Below are positions 44,595 through 53,067 of a stretch of 58,057 nucleotides of DNA, in pieces. The stretch lies in NCBI RefSeq assembly GCF_007558725.1, contig NZ_VLPL01000013.1, forward strand, positions 1-58,057, written 5' to 3'. This DNA comes from Fluviicola chungangensis (GTDB lineage: Bacteria; Bacteroidota; Bacteroidia; Flavobacteriales_D; Crocinitomicaceae). The position numbers and the translations under genes were made by a program. Positions within the stretch are counted from its first letter, which is position 1, and each line of letters starts with the position of its first letter. The notes under the pieces were generated by a model, which was not told where the DNA came from, searched no databases, and was given only the letters and a program-made list of their open reading frames with translations.

Positions 44595-45545
44595 TTAAAC
44601 GCGGTCAATGATATAATCTCCAAACCAGGATTTGTGGTCTGTGAAGCGATGTTTTACGGACAATGGGGACTGATCAATGATCTTTTTCAAAATCGAATCG
44701 TTGTATTTCCGGGATATTTCCGTGTGGATCCGTTCGTTCTCCTCAAATTCAAATTGCTTATTAATCGCCCCGATCTCCACTGTCTGTTTTTTTGTGCTTT
44801 TCAAAAAACTTTTGGCAATTCCTTCTGATTCATGGTATTCCGGATCATGCACAAAGCTGTTCAGGTCGAAATTTGCATGCAGCTCACGGTTCATCCGTTC
44901 CAATAGATTTAGGTTAAAATCGCGCGTAATACCCGCGGCATCATTATAGGCCGGAAGTACCACTTCTTTTTCTTTGATCAAATCGACTCCCAAAACGATC
45001 TTATCTCCTTTATTGAGGTTTTTGCTCAGAGAAGCGATAAATGATGTTGCCTGTTCATCCGACATATTCCCGATATTCGAACCGAGGAATAAAATGATTT
45101 TCCTATTCGGTGACTTCTTGAGGTCACTAAGCATTTGAAAATAATCCCCGTGAAGGCTGTTGATTGCCAATTCCGGGATTTCTTCTTTCATCCGGTGTTC
45201 CAAACCGATCAGCGCATTGGAAGAAATATCAATCGGAATATACTTAAATGTTACCCGCGCGCGAATTAATTCGAACAGCAAATGAATTGTTTTGGTTCCA
45301 TCACCAGCTCCCAATTCCACCACTTCTATTTCCTCTCCTTTTTGGATATCAAAGCTGGAAATAATATCGGCCGATTGCTGCTGGAAGATTTCCATTTCCG
45401 AACGGGTCAGGTAATACTCCGGCATATTCATAATCTGCACAAATAGTTCATCTCCACGTTTATCATAAAAATACTTGGAAGGAATGTGTTTGGGTGTTTG
45501 AGAAAGCCCCAAATTTACGTCTTGTTTGAATTGTTCTAATATCAT
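44595..45545 (-). CDS. egtD: L-histidine N-alpha-methyltransferase, EgtD
   Basis: EgtD (316 residues) trimethylates histidine to hercynine using three SAM. The N-terminal PKHIPSKYFYDKRGDELF (about 17-34) is the family's signature, EVVELGAGDGTKTIHLL (about 74-90) is the SAM motif I, and FLGSNIGN (about 148-155) follows. It sits 1 bp after egtB, so hercynine and sulfoxide formation are encoded together. No EgtA, EgtC or EgtE gene is in this window. Confidence 0.93.
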   Translation of the reverse strand: MILEQFKQDVNLGLSQTPKHIPSKYFYDKRGDELFVQIMNMPEYYLTRSEMEIFQQQSADIISSFDIQKGEEIEVVELGAGDGTKTIHLLFELIRARVTFKYIPIDISSNALIGLEHRMKEEIPELAINSLHGDYFQMLSDLKKSPNRKIILFLGSNIGNMSDEQATSFIASLSKNLNKGDKIVLGVDLIKEKEVVLPAYNDAAGITRDFNLNLLERMNRELHANFDLNSFVHDPEYHESEGIAKSFLKSTKKQTVEIGAINKQFEFEENERIHTEISRKYNDSILKKIIDQSPLSVKHRFTDHKSWFGDYIIDRV

Positions 45546-45546
45546 T

Positions 45547-46695
45547 TTACTTTGCTAGTCTGATTCCTGAATATTGCCATTGAAAATGTGGGTGGAAAAA
45601 GTTTCGGTAAGTTTTTCTGCTGTGGCCCGGTGCGGTTGCAACGGATGCTCCGCGCAGCACCATTTGGTTAATCATGAATTTTCCGTTGTATTCACCAACT
45701 GCGCCAGCTGCGGTTTTGAATCCCGGATAAGGCAAATAAGCACTGTTTGTCCATTCCCAACGTTTGCCCCAATCCAGTAATTCGGAGGCTGCTTCCCACT
45801 CAAATTCAGTAGGTAAACGCAGTCCTTTCCAGCTTGCATATGCCTGTGCCTCGTAATACGATACGTGACTCAAAATGGCATCCGGATCGACTTCTTTTAA
45901 GCCTGCAAGCGTGAAATAATACCATTTCCCATTGATTTGATGCCAATAAAGCGGATGCGAAATTTTATTTTCGTTCAACCAACTCCAGCCTTCATCCAGC
46001 CAGCAATCGAAACGGGAATATCCACCGGCTTCCATAAATTCCAGGTACTCGCCGTTGGTAACCAGTGCGTGGGATATTTCAAAGGCATGCAAATAAACCC
46101 GGTGTTTATTCAACTCATTGTCAAAACAAAAAGCACCTCCGTCATGCCCGATTTCGTAAATTCCCTCTTCCATGGCAAGCCAACCGAAAGACGGATTGGA
46201 ATCTGCCAATAAATTGAATGATTCATCATAAACCGGAAAGGTTGGATTGTGTCCCAGAGTGTATTTTAAATCCGTAATCAATAATTCCTGGTGCTGCTGT
46301 TCGTGATTCAATCCCAACTCAATCAATTCTCTTAATTCCCCGGAAATTTCTTTTGATAACAACTCTGTCATTCCACGATCAACATAAGCACGGTATTCGT
46401 ACACTTCCGAAACTCCGGGTCTTGTTATATTCCCGCGGTCTGCGCGAAACGTTCGCTCACCGATTGTGTTATAATAAGAATTGAATAAAAAGCCGAAATC
46501 CCGGTGAAACTCAGTGTACCCCGTAAGATTCTTCTTTAAGATCATCTCCTCAAAAAACCAGGTAGAATGCGCTAAATGCCATTTGGGAGGACTTGCGAAC
46601 GGAACCGGTTGCGGAACGTAATCTTCCACGTGTAACGGTTTACATAAAGTTTCAGTTCTATTGCGTACTTGCAGGTATTTTTCTTTCAAATGCAT
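45547..46695 (-). CDS. egtB: ergothioneine-type sulfoxide synthase, EgtB
   Basis: EgtB (382 residues from the ATG at 46695) is the non-haem iron enzyme joining hercynine with a thiol and O2. An N-terminal DinB-like domain carries His in HLAHSTWFFEEM (about 40-51) and the pair in NHEQQHQE (about 133-140) that bind iron; a C-terminal FGE-sulfatase domain follows (GLRLPTEFEWEAA, about 293-305; YSGIRLA at the end). The upstream TTG at 46704 would add three residues; the ATG is preferred. It lies immediately after the DUF427 gene. Confidence 0.92.
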   Translation of the reverse strand: MHLKEKYLQVRNRTETLCKPLHVEDYVPQPVPFASPPKWHLAHSTWFFEEMILKKNLTGYTEFHRDFGFLFNSYYNTIGERTFRADRGNITRPGVSEVYEYRAYVDRGMTELLSKEISGELRELIELGLNHEQQHQELLITDLKYTLGHNPTFPVYDESFNLLADSNPSFGWLAMEEGIYEIGHDGGAFCFDNELNKHRVYLHAFEISHALVTNGEYLEFMEAGGYSRFDCWLDEGWSWLNENKISHPLYWHQINGKWYYFTLAGLKEVDPDAILSHVSYYEAQAYASWKGLRLPTEFEWEAASELLDWGKRWEWTNSAYLPYPGFKTAAGAVGEYNGKFMINQMVLRGASVATAPGHSRKTYRNFFHPHFQWQYSGIRLAK

Positions 46696-46704
46696 ACAAA
46701 TCAA

Positions 46705-46992
46705 TTAATCCTCAACTACTTGAACCCCTTTCCAAAAAGCAACTTTTCCCTCAATACTTTTAGCAAGCTCCGAAGCTTTCGGATAGTACCATGCAGAATC
46801 TTTATTGGTTTGACCATTGACTTCCAAGGTATAATAAGAAGCGATTCCCTTCCAGGGACAGGTTGTGTGCGTATCGGAATCTTTGAAATATTCTTTTTTG
46901 ATTGTCTCTGCCGGGAAATAATGATTTCCTTCTATTACGACTGTTTTCTCACTTTCTGCAACGACCGTATTGTTCCAAATTGCTCTTTTCAT
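46705..46992 (-). CDS. DUF427 domain protein
   Basis: This 95-residue DUF427 protein has the family core VVIEGNHYFPAETI, TTCPWKGIASYYTLEV and AWYYPKAS. Its biochemical role is not established. Its stop codon lies 9 bp before the egtB ATG, so it heads a DUF427-egtB-egtD operon. The 250-bp upstream region (46993-47240) shared with the divergent pirin gene has no obvious consensus promoter. Confidence 0.9.
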   Translation of the reverse strand: MKRAIWNNTVVAESEKTVVIEGNHYFPAETIKKEYFKDSDTHTTCPWKGIASYYTLEVNGQTNKDSAWYYPKASELAKSIEGKVAFWKGVQVVED

Positions 46993-47240
46993 TATTCAGT
47001 ATTTAGTAATCTTTCATGGGGTGTTTCGTCCGTAATCCGAAAACTCACCTCTTTCAAGGTACGAAAAGAAAGTGAATTTAGATTTGAAGATCCCCAAATT
47101 TAATTCCCGGTTAATCCAAAATTAGTACACAGAGAAGAATGAACAGTCGGATAACAAGCTATGGAAAAGTCTTCTCATTTTGTTCGGAATAAGCTGATAA
47201 GTTCTTAAATTTAGAATTCCCTTTGCTAAAAAACATCCAT

Positions 47241-48119
47241 ATGTCAAACATTGAACTCATTATAGAAGAACGCGCAGCAGATATCGGGAATTTTTTAGTC
47301 GGCCGCTTATTGCCTTTCCGTCAGAAACGTTCTGTCGGTCCATTTGTGTTCATTGATCATATGGGTCCGGCGAAATTGAGCAACCACCAAAATTTGGATA
47401 TCGGACCACACCCGCACATCGGTTTGTCCACACTTACTTACTTATTTGAAGGCGCCATGATGCACCGTGACAGTTTGGGCTCTGAGGTTGAAATTCAACC
47501 CGGTGCTGTCAATTGGATGACTTCCGGGAAAGGAGTCGTTCATTCGGAACGGACACCGGTATATTTGCGTCATTCGGAAAAAAACCTTCACGGATTGCAA
47601 ATTTGGGTTGCACTTCCGAAAGAACTGGAAGAAATGGAACCATCGTTTACCCACATTGAAGCACATGAAATCCCGGAATGGGTTGAAGGGACTGTTCATT
47701 ATAAATTGATTGCCGGAGAAGCTTTCGGAAAAAAATCTCCTGTTCCGGTCTATAGTCCGCTTTATTTCCTTGAGATCAAAAGCAAGGAAGCTGCCGAGAT
47801 CCAACTCGGAAATCAATTGTTTGGTGAGAGTGCATTGTATATCCTGGAAGGAAGTGTTTCAGACGGGGAAGAAACCTTCGGTCCGAAACAGATCCTGATC
47901 GCAAAGAATACGGAAATTTGTACATTCCAAATGGCTGAAAATACAACCGTATATATTTTTGGAGGCGAAGCATTTCCGGAGGAACGTTTCATCTTTTGGA
48001 ACTTTGTTTCATCGCGAAAGGAACGCATAGAAGAAGCAAAGCAGGCATGGATGGATCAAACCTTTCCTAAAATTGCTGGAGAAACAGGATTCGTTCCTTT
48101 ACCCGGACCTAAATTTTAA
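47241..48119 (+). CDS. pirin family protein
   Basis: This 292-residue bicupin from the ATG at 47241 (MSNIELIIEERAADIG) is preferred to a TTG at 47223. Iron-ligand histidines are in GPHPHIGLSTLTYLFEG (about 54-70) and the sequence VHSERTPV. Pirins are metal-dependent cupins with quercetinase-like activity or redox sensing; function here unknown. It is followed 24 bp later by a GNAT gene. Confidence 0.92.
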   Translation: MSNIELIIEERAADIGNFLVGRLLPFRQKRSVGPFVFIDHMGPAKLSNHQNLDIGPHPHIGLSTLTYLFEGAMMHRDSLGSEVEIQPGAVNWMTSGKGVVHSERTPVYLRHSEKNLHGLQIWVALPKELEEMEPSFTHIEAHEIPEWVEGTVHYKLIAGEAFGKKSPVPVYSPLYFLEIKSKEAAEIQLGNQLFGESALYILEGSVSDGEETFGPKQILIAKNTEICTFQMAENTTVYIFGGEAFPEERFIFWNFVSSRKERIEEAKQAWMDQTFPKIAGETGFVPLPGPKF

Positions 48120-48143
48120 TTAAACACATTGAATTTGAATACT

Positions 48144-48425
48144 ATGATAGAAGTAAACCAATTTGACAGAGAAACCAAAGGTTTTTTCAAAGCAACCGAA
48201 GATGGAAAAGAAGCCGGAAGAATGACGTATGCCTGGGTAAACGACGACCGGATTATTATTGATCACACAGAAGTGAACCCGGAATTCAGAGGCAGAAATG
48301 TTGGGAACTTAATGGTCCAGGCTGCGGTGGAATTCGCCCGAAAGGCAACCATTCAGATTGTCCCGCTTTGTCCGTTCGCAAAAAGTGTCTTTGATAAGAC
48401 TCCTGAATACCACGATGTGCTCTGA
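48144..48425 (+). CDS. small GNAT-family N-acetyltransferase (YjdJ-like)
   Basis: This 93-residue minimal GNAT domain from the ATG at 48144 has HTEVNPEFRGRNVGNLMVQAAVEFAR as the acetyl-CoA binding stretch and VPLCPFAKSVFDKTPEY at the end. The TTG at 48129 would add five residues and is less likely. Such small proteins usually have unknown substrates. Confidence 0.88.
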   Translation: MIEVNQFDRETKGFFKATEDGKEAGRMTYAWVNDDRIIIDHTEVNPEFRGRNVGNLMVQAAVEFARKATIQIVPLCPFAKSVFDKTPEYHDVL

Positions 48426-48440
48426 TTCAATCTGATTGCA

Positions 48441-48470
48441 AAATCAAAAGCCTTCTTCCTTTTGATTTTC
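48441..48470. terminator. two-way terminator between GNAT and PhnA genes
   Basis: AAAATCAAAAG (48441-48451) pairs with CTTTTGATTTT (48460-48470) across an 8-nt loop, giving A/T-tailed arms on both strands between convergent genes. Confidence 0.75.
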
Positions 48471-48480
48471 GCATTTCGAA

Positions 48481-49047
48481 TTACTTCTTAACAAATTGCG
48501 TAAGAATGTAAATGGATTGTCCGTCGATTTTTCCTTCGATAAGTGTCGGGTCGTCCTGAACCAAACGAATATTCCGTACAGCCGTTCCGCGTTTTGCGGT
48601 AATGGTAGAACCTTTCACATCCAGTTCTTTGATTAGAACCACGGTATCTCCGGCTTTCAAAACCGCACCATTGGAATCAATATGTTTTACTGCATCTTCG
48701 TCTTCCATTCCGGATTTTGCCCAAGAAAGCTCCTGGTCATCCAAATAAATCATTTCGAGTAAATCGTTTGGCCAGCCTTCTTCTTTCAATTTGTGCAACA
48801 TCCGGTAAGCAATGACCTTAACGGCAGGAACTTCGCTCCACATGGCATCATTTAAACACCTCCAATCGTTGGCAACAGGCTCTTTTTTCCCTTCCAATTG
48901 GTCCTTTAAATTCTGAGTAATCAAGATGAAATCGTCAGCAGAATTCCCTTCAGAGGGCTGTACCTGATAGGCTTCTAAATGATCGATTGATCCGCTTAAT
49001 TCACATTTTTCGCCACTGCGAAGATTCAATTGTTTTTCAAAATTCAT
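48481..49047 (-). CDS. PhnA-domain protein
   Basis: This 188-residue protein carries the C-terminal PhnA/YjdM domain (about 120-188; DSNGAVLKAGDTVVLIKELDVKGS, KRGTAVRNIRLVQDDP). The N-terminal part has a single CELSG rather than a full zinc ribbon. Named after the phn operon, but not shown to act in phosphonate use. A perfect -7 box (TACCTTTG) ends 4 nt before its ATG. Confidence 0.88.
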   Translation of the reverse strand: MNFEKQLNLRSGEKCELSGSIDHLEAYQVQPSEGNSADDFILITQNLKDQLEGKKEPVANDWRCLNDAMWSEVPAVKVIAYRMLHKLKEEGWPNDLLEMIYLDDQELSWAKSGMEDEDAVKHIDSNGAVLKAGDTVVLIKELDVKGSTITAKRGTAVRNIRLVQDDPTLIEGKIDGQSIYILTQFVKK

Positions 49048-49051
49048 GATG

Positions 49052-49059
49052 CAAAGGTA
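49052..49059 (-). promoter_or_regulatory. -7 box 4 nt before the PhnA gene
   Basis: TACCTTTG on the minus strand matches TAnnTTTG and lies 4 nt before the ATG at 49047; no TTG at -33. Confidence 0.5.
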
Positions 49060-49115
49060 ATAGAATCTGTTTAAGTGTGTAATCCTTAACAGGGTATTCC
49101 GATTATTAAAGCAAA

Positions 49116-49142
49116 AAGCCCCGACAACAATTGTCGGGGCTT
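49116..49142 (-). terminator. strong terminator of the 49164-52712 gene
   Basis: AAGCCCCGACAA and TTGTCGGGGCTT form a 12-bp stem with a 3-nt loop; on the minus strand it is followed by TTTTT. Confidence 0.88.
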
Positions 49143-49163
49143 CCTATTTATGTGTCTGTTAAC

Positions 49164-52100
49164 TTATTGAATCACTACACGATATACTTTTTCAGCGTGC
49201 TCGTTTGAAAGTTTAAAGAAGTAAGTTCCTCTTTGAACGTTCTTCAGATCAACTGTATTGATTCCGTTCGTAATGGAGTTACTTCCTGTTTCAACTACAC
49301 GTCCGTTGACATCTGTAATTACCAACTTGAATGATTCTGTGCTCAAAGTCGATTCAATGTAAACCAATCCCGTAGAAGGGTTTGGATACAAATTAACGGA
49401 CTCCAATGCGTTTTCATCCACTGACAACCAGTCACAGGTTCCAATAACTGTAATCACTACGCTAGAACTATCATCCGGACAAACACCGTTTCCGGTAATG
49501 TATTTGTAATTAAAATTACCCGGGAATGTTCCGGTAATTATTTGAGAATTCGGCAGTAAATCATTGGTCGGATTATACCAATCTCCCCCCATGTTAACCG
49601 TACCGCCTAAACCTGAGTACAAATCAACCGGTTCATTTTTACAAGCAGTTATTGATCCGTCTGTTCCGGCAGTTGAAGGAGGATAAATGGTCACTAACAC
49701 AGAAGCCGTATCAACTAAACATCCGTATGTTATATAATCCACACTTACAATCCCTGAAGGCACGAACTGAGGATTAAACATCGTATCGTTTACAATCGCA
49801 GCCGGGTTCCCGGAAAATGTCCAATTACCGTAAGAATCATTAATCGTAGCATGTTGATTCAAATCAACCAATCCATTAATCTGGCAAGCATCCACTGAGC
49901 TTCCTGTTCCGGCAGTGTTCGCACGTTCTACCAAATTGAAGTCGTCGAAAGACAATAAATAAGGACTGGAAGAACTGACCTTAACACCAAAAGTATAAAT
50001 TCCGGATGTCATTGGTGTAAAACAGAAGAATGCTCTTTGATAATCATCGGAACTAATATCTGCCGGAGCAATAAACGGTGTTCCAAGTGGAACCGCTCCG
50101 GTAGCAGATTGAGTACTATTGACAACTACTGAACCAGCCCAGCCATCATTTCCATCACCAGCCCACATGAAACTAAATTCATATTTCTTCCCTGCAATCA
50201 ACTGAAATTCAGGAGTCCATAAATGGTCAAAAGAACCGCCATAAATGGCCATGAAATTTGAAGGGGAATTCGCTATTCCTCCGGTATAATTTCCGTCATC
50301 TGAAATAAATTCACCATTCTCTGTTGCCCAGCAATAAGGAACCAAACCGTAATCCAAATCAGTCATTGCATCAAAATTTTCGGACCAAGGCACTGTATGA
50401 GGTGCACAAAGTGTTGTTCCACTTACCAATGTCCAATAAGAAGAATCGGTGGAGCTACAAGACGCCTGAACATAAACATCGTAATCAGTTGCTGAGGACA
50501 AACCGCCAATTGTAAATGACGCAGAAGAAGATTGTTGTGCAGAATCAATACCTGCTCCCGTTCCAGGAACAAATCCAGGAACTCCCCATTCGATATTCCA
50601 GTTTGTTTCACTGTCTCCAGGAGTCCAGGAAATATCCAGTGAATTAGCTGTTTCTCCATCAACATTCAAATCGGATACAGGCAAACAAGAAGGAATAGGA
50701 ACAACAACGAACGTATAATCTTCCGCTTCTCCTTCTCCTGAATTCAAGGTACACGCATCTGTTGGCGAATCGTTATAGTAATCTGCAACGACACGCATTC
50801 TGTAACTTCCAACAGCTACCCCTACCGGAACTCCGAATGATCCTGAAAAGTTATCTTCATATCCGAAAGACTGGAACATTTGTTCACTCGGTTCAAAGAC
50901 CATATTATTATTCCAATCTACCCAAATCCCCATTCCGAAGGTATACCAGTTTTGAGAACCGAAATTAGCCGTGAAATTGATATCCGGCCCACCTTCAAAC
51001 TGAGAAACTGTCATTGCAGTAGCATCTTGATATCCTCCAGCGGAAATTCCGGAATTTAAATTCGAAATATTGGATGTGGCACCACCGGTTGTAGAGAAAT
51101 TATTGATAAAGTAATCCGGGTCTGTTCCTACAAATTCACAGTATCCTGTGTAAGCCGTAATTGGTCCGATCCACATACTTTCGTCACCTCCACCGCAATT
51201 TGCTTGAACATAGAAATCATAGGATGTATTTGGAGTCAATGATCCTGCAGTAAATGCAGGTGTCACTGAAGCAGTCCCTGTCATTCCTGAACCTTGTGTA
51301 AAACCGCTTACTCCGTATTCAATGTTCCAATCGGTTTCTGAACCGGCAACCGTCCAGGAAATATCTGCCGAATTAGAAGTAGTTCCATCCAAAGTCAAAT
51401 TCATGATCGGCAAACAAGATGGTGGTGGAGTAACTTCAAATGTATAATCTTCCGCTTCCCCCTGACCAAATGCTAAAGTACACGCATCTGTCGGAGTAGA
51501 ATTATTATAGTCTGCCACTACGCGCATTCTGTAGTTTCCTACCGGTGTTCCGGAAGGAACTCCGAATGATCCTGAAAAATTTTCTTCATAAGAGGAAGAC
51601 TGGAACATTTGTTCACTCGGATCGAAAATCAGGTTGTTGTCCCAATCTACCCAGATACCTAATCCATAGATATAACCAGGAAGACCAAAGTCTGCATAGA
51701 AGTTAATATTGGGTCCGCCGGCAAAATGAGAAACTACCATGGATGTCGCATCCTCATAACCGTTTGTTGAGTACCCGGAATTCAAGTTGGAAATATTGGA
51801 AATTCCGCTTGTTGTAGAGAAGTTATTAATGAAGTAATCTGACCCCAATCCTTCAAATTCACAGTAACCTGTATAAATTGTGATCGGACCAGTCCAGAAG
51901 CTTTGATCACCTCCGCCGCAATCTGCCTGTACATAAAAATCATAAAACGTATCGGGAGTTAATGATCCGGCTGAAAACACAGCTGTTCCGGAAGCAGTTC
52001 CCGTCATTCCTGATCCTTGAGTAAATCCACTAACACCATATTCGATATTCCAGTCCGTTTCAGAACCTCCTGCTGTCCAGGAAATATCCGCCGAGTTGAA

Positions 52101-52712
52101 AGTTACGATATCCGAAACCAAACCAGTTACAGGAGCACATGTAGCTTCTTCAAGAACAACATTGTCCACTATCCAATACCAGGAATAATTACCCGTGTAT
52201 CTGAATCTGACTTTTGCGTTAACCGCACCATTTGCCAGGGAAGTAATATTGATGGAAGTATGTTCCGGATCCTGAGTATCATTATTATCGCTCAAGGCAA
52301 CGACCCAAGCAGTTCCGTTCCAAACTTCTACAAAATACTCACCTCCGGCGCCGCCACTCCCACTATCGTCATAAAAAGTATGGTCAAAAGACAATAAAAT
52401 AGTCCCTGTAATTACGCTTGCATCAAATGCCGGAGATTCCAAAGTAGCCTCTTCCGCAAAACCATTAGATCCATAGTAATCACTATCAAAGATAGCCGCC
52501 GGATCGGTAATGGGAGCATTTAACGTTTGACCTCCCGGGTTATCAAAAGCCCATACTTCACCGTTACCGGCAATATCTGTAGATGTCCATCCGCTTGGTG
52601 GCGTCGTACCCGTCGCTGTGCTAAAGTCTTCACTGAAGATGACTTGGGCTGATAAGTTGTTAGAGAGCTGCAAGAGCAAAATACAACCTAACAAAATGTA
52701 AATTTTCTTCAT
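49164..52712 (-). CDS. multidomain T9SS cargo protein with GEVED and fibronectin III domains
   Basis: This 1182-residue secreted protein has a signal peptide (1-22, ending NNLSAQ), a choice-of-anchor-J domain (about 25-190), then alternating fibronectin III and GEVED units, with two near-identical GEVED copies (YRMRVVADYxN...GEAEDYTF). A third fn3, a second J-type domain (starting SENFDAMTDL), two Ig-like segments and a T9SS type A sorting domain (about 1100-1182; NLYPNPSTGLVYIES, GTYFFKL) complete it. It is a paralogue of the next gene. Likely surface-attached or released; binding target unknown. Confidence 0.92.
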   Translation of the reverse strand: MKKIYILLGCILLLQLSNNLSAQVIFSEDFSTATGTTPPSGWTSTDIAGNGEVWAFDNPGGQTLNAPITDPAAIFDSDYYGSNGFAEEATLESPAFDASVITGTILLSFDHTFYDDSGSGGAGGEYFVEVWNGTAWVVALSDNNDTQDPEHTSINITSLANGAVNAKVRFRYTGNYSWYWIVDNVVLEEATCAPVTGLVSDIVTFNSADISWTAGGSETDWNIEYGVSGFTQGSGMTGTASGTAVFSAGSLTPDTFYDFYVQADCGGGDQSFWTGPITIYTGYCEFEGLGSDYFINNFSTTSGISNISNLNSGYSTNGYEDATSMVVSHFAGGPNINFYADFGLPGYIYGLGIWVDWDNNLIFDPSEQMFQSSSYEENFSGSFGVPSGTPVGNYRMRVVADYNNSTPTDACTLAFGQGEAEDYTFEVTPPPSCLPIMNLTLDGTTSNSADISWTVAGSETDWNIEYGVSGFTQGSGMTGTASVTPAFTAGSLTPNTSYDFYVQANCGGGDESMWIGPITAYTGYCEFVGTDPDYFINNFSTTGGATSNISNLNSGISAGGYQDATAMTVSQFEGGPDINFTANFGSQNWYTFGMGIWVDWNNNMVFEPSEQMFQSFGYEDNFSGSFGVPVGVAVGSYRMRVVADYYNDSPTDACTLNSGEGEAEDYTFVVVPIPSCLPVSDLNVDGETANSLDISWTPGDSETNWNIEWGVPGFVPGTGAGIDSAQQSSSASFTIGGLSSATDYDVYVQASCSSTDSSYWTLVSGTTLCAPHTVPWSENFDAMTDLDYGLVPYCWATENGEFISDDGNYTGGIANSPSNFMAIYGGSFDHLWTPEFQLIAGKKYEFSFMWAGDGNDGWAGSVVVNSTQSATGAVPLGTPFIAPADISSDDYQRAFFCFTPMTSGIYTFGVKVSSSSPYLLSFDDFNLVERANTAGTGSSVDACQINGLVDLNQHATINDSYGNWTFSGNPAAIVNDTMFNPQFVPSGIVSVDYITYGCLVDTASVLVTIYPPSTAGTDGSITACKNEPVDLYSGLGGTVNMGGDWYNPTNDLLPNSQIITGTFPGNFNYKYITGNGVCPDDSSSVVITVIGTCDWLSVDENALESVNLYPNPSTGLVYIESTLSTESFKLVITDVNGRVVETGSNSITNGINTVDLKNVQRGTYFFKLSNEHAEKVYRVVIQ

Positions 52713-53015
52713 AATTCGTAATTCTTGTAAATTTTGTATAGATTATTTCGAGCATAATATTAAAAAATAAAACACTTCATTAAAGACGCTTATTCCTGCA
52801 TTTTTGTTGCTTTAATGTATCAAAAGAATACTTTCTGTGATATTAGTCCGATCGATTACATCAATAATTGACAAAACAATTTACTTCTTATCTATTGACC
52901 TATCAGTGAAAAAACGCCTGACCTAAAAACCCCGGTTCAACTGAGAAATTTGAATACGTTTGTTATTCACAATGTTTAATTAATAACGGTTTTATCCTTT
53001 TTTAACACAAAAAAT
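52713..53015. other. AT-rich intergenic stretch
   Basis: About 300 bp upstream of the T9SS cargo gene contain no credible reading frame. AT-rich promoter-like sequence is present but no exact consensus. I see no RNA element. Confidence 0.5.
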
Positions 53016-53041
53016 AAACCCGATCGTTTTGGATCGGGTTT
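53016..53041. terminator. terminator of the 53068-55161 gene
   Basis: AAACCCGATC and GATCGGGTTT form a 10-bp stem with a 6-nt loop; T-runs exist on both strands. It is 26 bp after the stop of the second T9SS cargo gene. Confidence 0.85.
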
Positions 53042-53067
53042 TTTCATATTTTATCATTCAATGTAAT

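Noticed and set aside
45547-46695. OvoA (ovothiol) rather than EgtB
   Set aside because: OvoA normally carries a fused C-terminal methyltransferase; here the methyltransferase is a separate EgtD-type protein.
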